A DNA stretch of 64,000 nucleotides from Ectopseudomonas composti (GTDB lineage Bacteria > Pseudomonadota > Gammaproteobacteria > Pseudomonadales > Pseudomonadaceae): contig NZ_LSSW01000029.1 of NCBI RefSeq assembly GCF_001567565.1, forward strand, positions 1-64,000, written 5' to 3'. The position numbers and the translations under genes are program-made. The notes below the pieces were generated by a model that saw only the letters and a list, made by a program, of their open reading frames with translations, did not search any database and was not told the DNA's origin. This document shows, one piece after another, positions 57,219 through 64,000 of the stretch; within the stretch, counting starts at the first letter, position 1, and every line of letters starts with the position of its first letter.

Positions 57219-57989
57219 TTACGCAGAGAAGTAGGTACTCCAGAAGTAATAGAGCGTCATCGAACTACCCACGATGATCACGAAGCTGCGCAGCAGCGCC
57301 GGTGGCAGCTTCTCGCCCAGGGCGCCGCCGGCATAGCCGCCGAGCGTGGCGCCAGTGAGCAGGATGGCCAGCTCGTACCAGCTGACCCGCCCGGCGATGA
57401 CGAAGGTCAGCGTGGCGATGCTGTAGATCACCGCCGAGATCAGATTCTTCAGGGCGTTGGCGCGGGCCAGCGGGTGACCTTCGATGGAGAACGCGGCGAG
57501 CTGCAGGATGCCCATGCCGGCGCCGAAGTAGCCGCCATAGATCGACACACCGATGTGCGCGCCCAACGACAGCGGCGTGTGCGGTGGGTGTTCGGCCTCC
57601 TTGCGCCGTGCGGCGAGCCAGCGCCCCAGCCAGGGACTGGCAGCGAACAGGGCGGTGGCGGCCAGCAATAGCCAGGGGATCAGCACGCGGAACACGTCGT
57701 CGCCGCCAGCCAGCAGCAACAGGCCACCGAGCAAACCGCCCGCCAGACCAGCGAACAACAGGGGCAGCAGATAACGGCCGAGTGGTCGCAGCGAAGCGCG
57801 TGCGGCCCAGGCCCCAGCCAGGCTGGCCGGCCACAGTGCCACGGCGTTGGTGGCATTGGCCGTTACCGGCGGCAGACCGGCAGCGAGCAGGGCAGGGAAG
57901 GAGAAGAAGGTGCCGCCGCCAGCCAGGGCGTTCATGCCCCCGGCGGCGAAACCGGCGAGGGCCAACAGCAGCAGATCGGACAGAGTCAT
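57219..57989 (-). CDS. TauE/SafE family membrane permease
   Basis: The 256-residue protein has about seven to eight membrane helices and the family repeats, with GGMNALAGGGTFFSFPALLAAGLPPVTANATN near the N-terminus and GISIYGGYFGAGMGIL-like sequence in the middle. Family members export sulfite or organosulfonates, but substrates vary. The ATG at 57989 gives a short N-terminus before helix 1. Confidence 0.88.
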   Translation of the reverse strand: MTLSDLLLLALAGFAAGGMNALAGGGTFFSFPALLAAGLPPVTANATNAVALWPASLAGAWAARASLRPLGRYLLPLLFAGLAGGLLGGLLLLAGGDDVFRVLIPWLLLAATALFAASPWLGRWLAARRKEAEHPPHTPLSLGAHIGVSIYGGYFGAGMGILQLAAFSIEGHPLARANALKNLISAVIYSIATLTFVIAGRVSWYELAILLTGATLGGYAGGALGEKLPPALLRSFVIIVGSSMTLYYFWSTYFSA

Positions 57990-58058
57990 CGGGCAGGCTC
58001 GCACTAAAAGAGTGCAGCATAAGAGCTGGCGCCTCATGCAGCCAGCCCGACCAATGGC

Positions 58059-58586
58059 TCAGGGGGTTTTGTCGCTCATACCATCATCGATAACGATGCC
58101 TTGCTCGCGCATCTGCTCGATCAGGTGTGCGCGGGTGTCAGGAAGGTTGAGCATGCTCACCTTGCGCAGACGGGCGACTTCGTTCTCGCTGTAGGGCTGG
58201 TAGTGCTCCGGCATGCTGGCACCCGCCATGCCGTTCTTGTCCAGCAACCAGTTGAGCAGGTCGGCCAGCTGCGCATTGTTGAGCGCCGATTGCGACATGC
58301 CGGGTACGCGCACCAGGAACTCGCGCCCGCCCTCGACCTTGAGGAAGTTGCCGACGAAGTCCTTCATCTTCGGCGTGTCGTTGATCTTCGAGCCGGTGCC
58401 ATCGCCCAGGTGACAGCCGGCACACTGCAACTGGTAGTTGACCGGTGTGCTGTAGCCGGCCTGGGCAATCGGCGTTTGTGGCGACTCGTTGCCCGGCGCG
58501 TGTTTCTGGTTGGGATCGGGGATCGCCCGAGCCATGGCCAGGGGGGCGACCATGGCGCAGGCCAGTCCGATGATGAGCTTACGCAT
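58059..58586 (-). CDS. Periplasmic c-type cytochrome of the amine dehydrogenase cluster
   Basis: The 175-residue precursor has a signal peptide (MRKLIIGLACAMVAPLAMA) and a single haem motif C55-A-G-C58-H59. M in VPGMSQSAL is a candidate sixth ligand. It is the last gene of the operon, as in the aau cluster of Alcaligenes faecalis, which has a small cytochrome after aauA. It may receive electrons from the dehydrogenase directly or from a blue copper protein. Confidence 0.85.
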   Translation of the reverse strand: MRKLIIGLACAMVAPLAMARAIPDPNQKHAPGNESPQTPIAQAGYSTPVNYQLQCAGCHLGDGTGSKINDTPKMKDFVGNFLKVEGGREFLVRVPGMSQSALNNAQLADLLNWLLDKNGMAGASMPEHYQPYSENEVARLRKVSMLNLPDTRAHLIEQMREQGIVIDDGMSDKTP

Positions 58587-58602
58587 GCTGGCCCCCTTTT
58601 TC

Positions 58603-59124
58603 TCAGATCGCGACGCCGCGGATGACGGCGATGGTGCAGTTGTAGATGTTCGACTTGGCGGCCAGGCACCAGTTGATGTCGTTGTTGTTGAAGGGGCGAT
58701 ACAGCGGTTCCTCGCTGTCGTTGCGGGTACAGGCGCACTGGGTGCAACTGTGCTTACCGCAGCAGTCGTTGTAGGAAATGATGTAGTCCTTGCCATCGCC
58801 CGGGTTGCGGCAGGTGCCGATCCAGCTGACCTGCGATACCTCGGTGCCCGGTGGGCAAGAGGTGACGGAGCCGCCGCAGCAGCTGCAGAGGAAGCCGTCG
58901 ATGGAGCAGTAGCGCCAGTAGTCGCAGCTATTGGGGTCGCCCGGATCACCGGCCTTGGGCGCTTCGGCGGCCAGGGCCTTGCTGGTGCGGTCGATGGGCA
59001 GCAGCAGGGGCAGGGCGGCGCCGGCGACCATCAGCGAGCCGAGGCGACCGAGGAAGTTGCGCCGCGAGGTGGTGTCGGCCACGTGGCGAGTGGAGCGTTC
59101 GAACAAGCGATCTAGCAATTTCAT
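58603..59124 (-). CDS. aauA: Aromatic amine dehydrogenase-type light chain, TTQ-containing
   Basis: The 173-residue precursor has a twin-arginine signal (SRRNFLGRLGSLMVAGAALPL). The mature part is full of cysteines forming the usual disulfide network. W101 and W152 are 51 residues apart, as required for tryptophan tryptophylquinone. Catalytic D120 and T164 are also at the expected spacings (19 and 63 after W101). The stretch FLCSCCGG...CPPG...SWIGTC.NP.DGKDY matches aromatic amine dehydrogenase better than methylamine dehydrogenase. Confidence 0.9.
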   Translation of the reverse strand: MKLLDRLFERSTRHVADTTSRRNFLGRLGSLMVAGAALPLLLPIDRTSKALAAEAPKAGDPGDPNSCDYWRYCSIDGFLCSCCGGSVTSCPPGTEVSQVSWIGTCRNPGDGKDYIISYNDCCGKHSCTQCACTRNDSEEPLYRPFNNNDINWCLAAKSNIYNCTIAVIRGVAI

Positions 59125-59140
59125 GTCAGGGCTCCCTGGC

Positions 59141-59752
59141 TCAGTGGTTGTGCGCGCCGTGGGCGTGCTGGCTGTTGTGCAGGTACTGCTGGAGGGTGGC
59201 GCTACCCAGGTGCTCGGTCTCGAACAGGCTGTCGAGGTGCTCGCGGGAGTTGACCAGGCCCTTGGCGCGCAGCACGCCGGCGTTATCGATCAGGGCGGCG
59301 TAGGGCAGCTTGCCGATCTGGTAGGTCATGCCCACTTCCGGGCCGACCACGTAGGTGGCGTCTTCGAGCTTGTGCTCGGCGATCAGCGCTTTTTGCGCGT
59401 CCATGTCACCGTCGCTGACGTAGATCACGTCGAGGCGATGGGCCTGTTCCTTGGCGATGGATTTGATCGACGGCAACAGCGACTTGCAGATCGGGCAGGT
59501 GGGCGAGAGGAAGAACAGCAACTGCGCTTTCTCGCCGGCGTAGCCGAAGTTCACCGGGCGACCAACGCGGTCGACGGCAGTCACTTGCGGGGCGGGCTCG
59601 TTGACGGCCACGCCCTTGTCGACCATCAGCGCGCCGGCGGGCGCCAGGCGACCATGCAGCACGCCGATCTGGCGTACCAGGCCCATGACGGCGAAGGCCA
59701 GAGCGATCAGCAGGCACCACAGCAGAATGTTAGAAACGATCAGAGCTTCCAT
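59141..59752 (-). CDS. aauD: MauD/AauD thioredoxin-like maturation protein
   Basis: The 203-residue protein has one N-terminal membrane helix (about 4-26) and a periplasmic thioredoxin-like domain with C86-P-I-C89. The family is needed to form the disulfides of the TTQ light chain. The C-terminus is histidine-rich (HNSQHAHGAHNH), which is unusual and could bind metal. It lies between aauE and aauA as in known aau and mau clusters. Confidence 0.88.
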   Translation of the reverse strand: MEALIVSNILLWCLLIALAFAVMGLVRQIGVLHGRLAPAGALMVDKGVAVNEPAPQVTAVDRVGRPVNFGYAGEKAQLLFFLSPTCPICKSLLPSIKSIAKEQAHRLDVIYVSDGDMDAQKALIAEHKLEDATYVVGPEVGMTYQIGKLPYAALIDNAGVLRAKGLVNSREHLDSLFETEHLGSATLQQYLHNSQHAHGAHNH

Positions 59753-59755
59753 GAT

Positions 59756-60295
59756 TCACCTTCCGATGAGTTTGAGCAGACGGGGGCTGTTGGCCAGCAG
59801 GCCATCAGCGGTGGCGTAGATGAGCAGGGCCACGGCACTGGCGGCGATGGCGACGAAGCCATCGAACAGGCCCAGGTCGCGGCTCTGTGGGGCAACACTG
59901 GCGACCAATGCCAGGCTTACCAGTACGGCGTTGCGTGCCAGCAACAGCGGACGGATCGGCTGATCCTGCTGCGGCCCGGCGCAACCGCAATCGATGTCGC
60001 GACGACCGCGCCACAGGTTGATGGCGATGGCCAGCGCGTAACTGGCCAGCAGGGCGGCGGCGCCGAGTGCGGCGAAATGGCGAGCCATCGGCACCAGCAG
60101 GGTGAAGGCCAATACCGCTTCGAGCCACGGCAGCATGCGGGCGACGGGGCGCACCAGCGCTTGTGGCAGCAGCTGATAGTTTTCCAGCTGACTGGCGAAG
60201 CGGGCTGGCGCGCGCAACTTGTGGGTCGCGGCGCTGGCCAGGATCACCGCCACCGTGATGGCGGCGGCTATGACGAAGATCGGATCAGGTTGCAT
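59756..60295 (-). CDS. aauE: MauE/AauE membrane maturation protein
   Basis: The 179-residue inner-membrane protein has four to five helices and a cysteine pair in DIDCGCAGP. It probably works with MauD in disulfide formation. It ends three bases before the aauD start. Confidence 0.88.
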   Translation of the reverse strand: MQPDPIFVIAAAITVAVILASAATHKLRAPARFASQLENYQLLPQALVRPVARMLPWLEAVLAFTLLVPMARHFAALGAAALLASYALAIAINLWRGRRDIDCGCAGPQQDQPIRPLLLARNAVLVSLALVASVAPQSRDLGLFDGFVAIAASAVALLIYATADGLLANSPRLLKLIGR

Positions 60296-60307
60296 GACGG
60301 CACCTCG

Positions 60308-61456
60308 TCAGTGGCTGAGGACGTAAATCGCGGTCTTGGCGATTTTTTCCACGGTACCGTTGTGCTTGCCGCTGGTCAGGTCGAAGACCTCCAGGCCGCC
60401 GATGACGTTGGCGCCGAGCAGCAGCGGCTTGTCGTCGGTGGTGGCGCGCAGGCTCCAGATCGGCGCGGGAGCTTCCAGGGTACCGATGTGCTTGTGTGTC
60501 TTGAGGTCGAAGACCCAGATCACCGGGCTAGGGTCTTCCCACTTCAGCGATTCGTGTGCGTCGTGCATCAGCACATAGAGGCGATTGAGCTTCGGCGCAA
60601 CGGCAATCGACTGCCAGCCGCCCGGCGCCCAGCCAGCCTTCTTGTCGGCGGCGTCGGTCACCAGCTCCCAGGCGGGAATGATCTTCGGCTTGTCGCCGGA
60701 GAAGTCCACGCCGCGAACGGTGCCGGTGGTGCTGACGAAGTAGTAGGTGTCGCCTACCGCGTAGGCACGCTCTACCAGCTTCTCGGCGTTGGGGTCGAAG
60801 AAGGCAGTGTGGCTACGGGCGACCTCCTTGCCGGAGTCGTCGATGGTCACTACCTGCAGATTGCCGTCGCCGCACAGCGAGGCGAAGCGGCGCTTGCCGA
60901 CCGGGTAGTTGAGTACGCAGCCGGGAATCGAGATCTCGCTGACCACCTTCTTGGCCTGCGTGTCGACCACCGTGACCGAGGTGGACGGGGTGAAGTTGTA
61001 GATGTAGACGAAGCGGTCGTCCGCGCTGGTGCCCAGGGCATGCGGCTCCGGCAGCATGACCCCGCGCTTGCTCGGGATCACCACTTCCCAGTCTGGCGAC
61101 AGGGTGCTGGTGTTCCAGGCTGTGAGCACGTCGGTGCGGGTACCGCGTACGCCGCGCGAGTAGTAGAGGTCGGCGGTGTACAGGTGCTTGCCGTCACGGC
61201 CCAGGGTCGACGGCGCGGCAAAACCGGTGCTGATCATGCCGAGCATGCGCTTGCTCTCGGGATCGACCACGGTGATGCGGCCGGTCACCAGGTTCTCGAA
61301 CTCGGCGTCGATGATGTAGGCACGGTGCGGCGATGGCGGGAAGGGCAGGGTTTCCTGGCCGATGGTGTCATTGGGTAGATCGGCGTGGGCGCTGAGCCCA
61401 GCCAGGGACAGAGCTAGCGCAAGGGCTGTCTGCCGGATGATCCAGGGGGTTCGCAT
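60308..61456 (-). CDS. aauB: Aromatic amine dehydrogenase-type heavy chain
   Basis: The 382-residue precursor has a signal peptide (MRTPWIIRQTALALALSLAGLSAHA) and a seven-bladed beta-propeller of the MauB/AauB family (PHRAYIIDAEFENLVTGRITVVDPESKRMLGMISTGF...). Two heavy and two light chains form the periplasmic enzyme that oxidises primary amines to aldehyde and ammonia. The ATG at 61456 follows AAGGAG; the open frame upstream is not signal-like. It is the first gene of aauBEDA-cytochrome. Confidence 0.88.
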   Translation of the reverse strand: MRTPWIIRQTALALALSLAGLSAHADLPNDTIGQETLPFPPSPHRAYIIDAEFENLVTGRITVVDPESKRMLGMISTGFAAPSTLGRDGKHLYTADLYYSRGVRGTRTDVLTAWNTSTLSPDWEVVIPSKRGVMLPEPHALGTSADDRFVYIYNFTPSTSVTVVDTQAKKVVSEISIPGCVLNYPVGKRRFASLCGDGNLQVVTIDDSGKEVARSHTAFFDPNAEKLVERAYAVGDTYYFVSTTGTVRGVDFSGDKPKIIPAWELVTDAADKKAGWAPGGWQSIAVAPKLNRLYVLMHDAHESLKWEDPSPVIWVFDLKTHKHIGTLEAPAPIWSLRATTDDKPLLLGANVIGGLEVFDLTSGKHNGTVEKIAKTAIYVLSH

Positions 61457-61778
61457 GGAGTTCTCCTTGTTCTTGGGCATGCAAGGCATTGCCCTCGGAG
61501 GTTGTAGCGGTCGGGCCAGGCGGGTGCTGAACATACGGGCTTTCTCCGGGAGCAGGTGATGGGGAATGGGCATCACAACGATCCTAAAAACGCTGCCTGG
61601 TGACTTGTAAGCGCCTGCACGAAACTTGTATTTGCCTGCCAGTCTCCAGCCCTCTGGCGCTCCATGGCGCGATCTGGCAGGCATCGGCAAATGAATGGCA
61701 GGCAGATGAAAGTTCGCGCGGGGGCATTGGACATAGCGTCGAGTCTCGCCAACTCCACTCACGACACTGGGGATCGCT
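61457..61778. promoter_or_regulatory. Divergent control region of the amine dehydrogenase operon and the porin gene
   Basis: This 322-base gap lies between divergent genes. TGCCTGCCAG (61633-61642) and CTGGCAGGCA (61674-61683) are an exact inverted repeat, and TGGCAGGCA recurs at 61696-61704. These are good candidates for a regulator site, for example for the AraC or MarR proteins encoded nearby. No small gene was seen. Confidence 0.5.
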
Positions 61779-63104
61779 ATGCGCAAATTGCCAACGTTTC
61801 ATCTATCCACTCTTGCCTTGCTGATCGGGACCGCGTTGCCGGCCGCTGCAGTCGAACTCTATGCCGATGACGACACACGCCTGCAGGGCAATCTCGAAGC
61901 CGCATTCGGCATTTTCCACAGCGGTGAGAACTACGCGGCCAGTGGCCGCCTGCAGGAAGGCAGCTCGTCCTGGCGAGAGGGCTACGTCAAATATGGTCTG
62001 AGCCTGGATCAGGGGCTGGGCAGCATGGGCAGTGGCTATGGCGCCTTCTCCCTGCTCAGCTCGGCGACCTGGGGCGACGGTGACGCGGCGGGCTTCTCCG
62101 ATGGCTCCGAGCGCACCACGAAAATCGAGGACGCCTACCTCGGCTGGCGCTCGGGCAATCTCTTCGAGGCACTCGGCGAGGACGGCGTGGATGTCTCGTT
62201 CGGCCGGCAGAACGTCATGGTCGGCGACGGCTTCCTGATCAACGGTGATGCGCTGAACATCGGCAAGGGCCTGGCCGATGGTGAGTTCAACCGTGGCGGT
62301 GCCTACTACCTGGCCGCGCGCAAGGCGTTCGACCAGACCGCCGTGCTGCGTCTGGGCGGGCAGCAGGGCTGGCGCGGCGACCTGATGTGGTTGAAGTCAG
62401 ACAACCGCGCGCAGGCCAAGACCGAACTCTACGTCGGAACCCTGGAGCACGTGGCCGATGCCGGTACGGTTGGCCTCACCTACATCCGTACCCGCGATGT
62501 CGACGAAAACTACGCTTCGCCCACACAGCTTCAGCGCAAGGGCATGGAGACCTACAGCCTGCGTGCAGCGGGTAATGCCGGCGTGGAAAACCTGTCGCTG
62601 TCCGGCGAGTACGCGCGGCAGGATCGTGACCAGGGGCCTGACGAAAACGCCTGGTACCTGGAGGCCGGCTGGACCTTCGCCGATGTCGCCTGGTCGCCGA
62701 CCTTGACCTACCGCTACAGCCGTTTCTCGGAAGGCTTCGACCCGCTGTTCTACGGCTTCAGCCGGGGCTTCGGCACCTGGTTCCAGGGCGAGGTGGCGGG
62801 TAACTACGCCGGCCCGTTCAACTCCAACAGCCGTGTGCATCATGTCGGGGTGCGGGCCACGCCACTGGAGAATCTCAGCATCGGTGCGCTTTGGTTCGAT
62901 TTCGATACGCTCGATCGTGAGCGGGGCGATTTCTCCGGTCGCGAGTTCAATCTCTATGCCGAGCTGGGGCTGACCGAAAATCTGGTGGTGATGCCGGTGG
63001 TGGGCCTGTATCAGCCGAAGAAAAGCGCAGACGAGGGCGGTGCCCAGTTGGGCAACAACGACCGTAATCTGTACAGCCAGTTGGTCGTTGCCTTCCACTT
63101 CTGA
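61779..63104 (+). CDS. Outer-membrane porin, alginate-export-like beta-barrel
   Basis: The 441-residue precursor has a signal peptide (MRKLPTFHLSTLALLIGTALPAAA). The mature part is rich in aromatic girdle residues and alternating strands and ends in QLVVAFHF with terminal Phe. It resembles the alginate export/OprE-type family. Being divergent from the amine dehydrogenase operon, it may admit the amine substrate. GGGGA precedes the ATG. Confidence 0.75.
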   Translation: MRKLPTFHLSTLALLIGTALPAAAVELYADDDTRLQGNLEAAFGIFHSGENYAASGRLQEGSSSWREGYVKYGLSLDQGLGSMGSGYGAFSLLSSATWGDGDAAGFSDGSERTTKIEDAYLGWRSGNLFEALGEDGVDVSFGRQNVMVGDGFLINGDALNIGKGLADGEFNRGGAYYLAARKAFDQTAVLRLGGQQGWRGDLMWLKSDNRAQAKTELYVGTLEHVADAGTVGLTYIRTRDVDENYASPTQLQRKGMETYSLRAAGNAGVENLSLSGEYARQDRDQGPDENAWYLEAGWTFADVAWSPTLTYRYSRFSEGFDPLFYGFSRGFGTWFQGEVAGNYAGPFNSNSRVHHVGVRATPLENLSIGALWFDFDTLDRERGDFSGREFNLYAELGLTENLVVMPVVGLYQPKKSADEGGAQLGNNDRNLYSQLVVAFHF

Positions 63105-63117
63105 CGCCTGAAACAGC

Positions 63118-63142
63118 TGCCTCGCCAGAGCCTCTGGCGAGG
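63118..63142 (+). terminator. Hairpin after the porin gene
   Basis: GCCTCGCCAGA and TCTGGCGAGGC form a perfect 11-base stem around GCC. No T-run follows, so termination strength is uncertain. Confidence 0.5.
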
Positions 63143-63231
63143 CGCTACGGCCCGTGAGGCGCTCTGTCACGGTGCAACGAATACTGGAATTATCTATTAT
63201 CCCGGCTTGTTCCCCTCGCAGCGGTCAGTCC

Positions 63232-63708
63232 ATGAAGGTGCCGAAGAAACGTCGCAATCGCTATAACCCGATTAGCGAAGAGTTCCACAAGGAAGAGTTC
63301 CCGTTCTATTGGCTGGTGCGTGTTCATGCTCGCTATTCGATGAGCATGGAGCGGTTGTTGAAGAAGGTCGATCTCGACATTCCTCGCTGGCGTGTTCTCA
63401 ACATCCTTTACGAAACCCAGGATGCCAGCATCTCGGAGATTTCCGAGTTCGCCGTGGCCAAGCTGTCGACCATCACCAAGATCGTCTACCGGATGAAGGA
63501 CGATGGTCTGGTCGATACCCGCCAGAGCGATGTCGACGGTCGCGTGACCCAGGTCTCCATCACGGAAAAGGGCCGTCAGGCCTATTTCTCCATGCACGAA
63601 GTCACCGCCGAGCTGTTCCAGGCTGGTTTCAAGGGCATGACCGAGGCGCAGATCCGCAAGCTCAATCAGACCTTGGCTGCCATGTTCGACAACCTTTCCG
63701 AGATCTGA
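63232..63708 (+). CDS. MarR-family transcriptional regulator
   Basis: The 158-residue winged-helix protein has a basic N-terminal extension (KVPKKRRNRYNP) and the MarR core (about 35-140): ISEISEFAVAKLSTITKIVYRMKDDGLVDTRQSDVDGRVTQVSITEKG. It may control the amine dehydrogenase or porin genes. The ATG at 63232 has only a weak ribosome-binding site, but it begins the conserved sequence; earlier in-frame starts lie in the hairpin. Confidence 0.85.
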   Translation: MKVPKKRRNRYNPISEEFHKEEFPFYWLVRVHARYSMSMERLLKKVDLDIPRWRVLNILYETQDASISEISEFAVAKLSTITKIVYRMKDDGLVDTRQSDVDGRVTQVSITEKGRQAYFSMHEVTAELFQAGFKGMTEAQIRKLNQTLAAMFDNLSEI

Positions 63709-63719
63709 CTCGCGTCGAG

Positions 63720-64000
63720 TCAGCCGTGCAGGTGCGCCTGGCCTGCCAGTTGGCGGCTCAGGGCGGCGGCCCGGTAAGCCCGCGGTGACATGCCGTAGCA
63801 GTGCTTGAACACGCGGGAGAAATGCGCCGAGTCGGTGAAGCCCCATTTGTAGGCGATGGTGGTGATCGGTAACGCCTGGTTGCCGGTATCGGCCAGCTCC
63901 CTGGCGCTGCGCTCCAGACGCTGGCGCTGGATATAGCGGCAGATACTGTCACCGTCGATCTCGAACTGACGGTACAGCTTGCGCACCGACACGTTCAGTT
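63720..64000 (-). CDS. AraC-family regulator, C-terminal part (truncated by the window)
   Basis: The last 93 or so residues show the double helix-turn-helix AraC domain (LNVSVRKLYRQFE...ITTIAYKWGFTDSAHFSRVFKHCYGMSPRAYR). The N-terminal sensing domain lies beyond 64000. FeaR, the AraC activator of tyramine and phenethylamine breakdown, is a plausible identity given the neighbours; it cannot be proven from this part. Confidence 0.85.
   Translation of the reverse strand, partial: LNVSVRKLYRQFEIDGDSICRYIQRQRLERSARELADTGNQALPITTIAYKWGFTDSAHFSRVFKHCYGMSPRAYRAAALSRQLAGQAHLHG

Noticed and set aside
58931..61378. 815-codon plus-strand frame opposite aauA-aauB
   Set aside because: It covers four clear genes of the opposite strand and has no family features; it is a GC-driven shadow.
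61457..61564. N-terminal extension of the heavy chain starting MPIPHHLLPEKARMF
   Set aside because: The frame is open, but the extension would bury the signal peptide; the ATG at 61456 has AAGGAG and starts a normal Sec signal.
61674..61690. Sigma-54 promoter upstream of the amine dehydrogenase or porin
   Set aside because: TGGCAGGCATCGGCAA resembles TGGCAC-N5-TTGC, but the GG-to-GC distance is one base short and the -12 element is poor.

Overview
The window is one continuous piece of a Pseudomonas chromosome. The closest fit seems to be the P. mendocina/oleovorans group, but that is an inference from gene order and repeat types, not from a search. It is GC-rich and densely coded. It shows the gene order known from P. 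aeruginosa in several blocks: S10-spc-alpha ribosomal operons, then catalase, ferritin, uvrA, an MFS gene and ssb; nrdR-ribD-ribE-ribB-ribH-nusB-thiL-pgpA-ribA; and dxs/ispA/xseB. No rRNA, tRNA, CRISPR, insertion sequence or prophage was seen.

Positions 1-13890 hold the terminator of an upstream gene (probably tuf), a near-consensus promoter, and then 29 co-directional genes from rpsJ to rplQ including secY and rpoA. Two internal gaps (rpsN-rpsH and rpmJ-rpsM) each carry a terminator hairpin placed against a new promoter. The rpsH leader also has a hairpin plus T-run. Positions 14093-21810 hold katG (where P. aeruginosa has katA), a ferritin without the haem ligand, uvrA, a YajR-like transporter and ssb. 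Positions 21821-25574 hold gst/hxlR, two nucleotide-sugar-type epimerases and oprG.

Positions 25767-30632 hold a six-gene TonB energy-transduction operon (DUF3450, long ExbB, short ExbB, ExbD, TonB, TPR) with a Fur-like box. Positions 30767-34278 hold a putative zinc uptake locus (ZrgA, ABC ATPase, permease, DUF3299) behind a near-perfect Zur box. Positions 34391-36842 hold a small unknown gene, a YbbN/CnoX-like chaperone, a methyltransferase and a lipoprotein. Positions 36966-46062 hold the riboflavin genes with nusB, thiL and pgpA. An FMN riboswitch sits before ribE and is followed by an unannotated 18-codon ORF whose ribosome-binding site can be folded into a hairpin. Positions 46472-49455 hold a BtuF-like protein and a cobalamin-riboswitch-controlled BtuB.

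Positions 49532-57043 hold dxs and ispA-xseB, separated by an inserted pair: a single-chain biotin-dependent acyl-CoA carboxylase and an epoxide-hydrolase-like enzyme. The last 6 kb (58059-64000) is a catabolic module: a tryptophan tryptophylquinone amine dehydrogenase (aauBEDA type) with a c-type cytochrome, a divergent outer-membrane porin, a MarR regulator and the end of an AraC regulator. Its light chain resembles aromatic amine dehydrogenase more than methylamine dehydrogenase, so the likely role is oxidation of tyramine or phenethylamine in the periplasm. Several families of palindromic repeats fill the gaps between operons.
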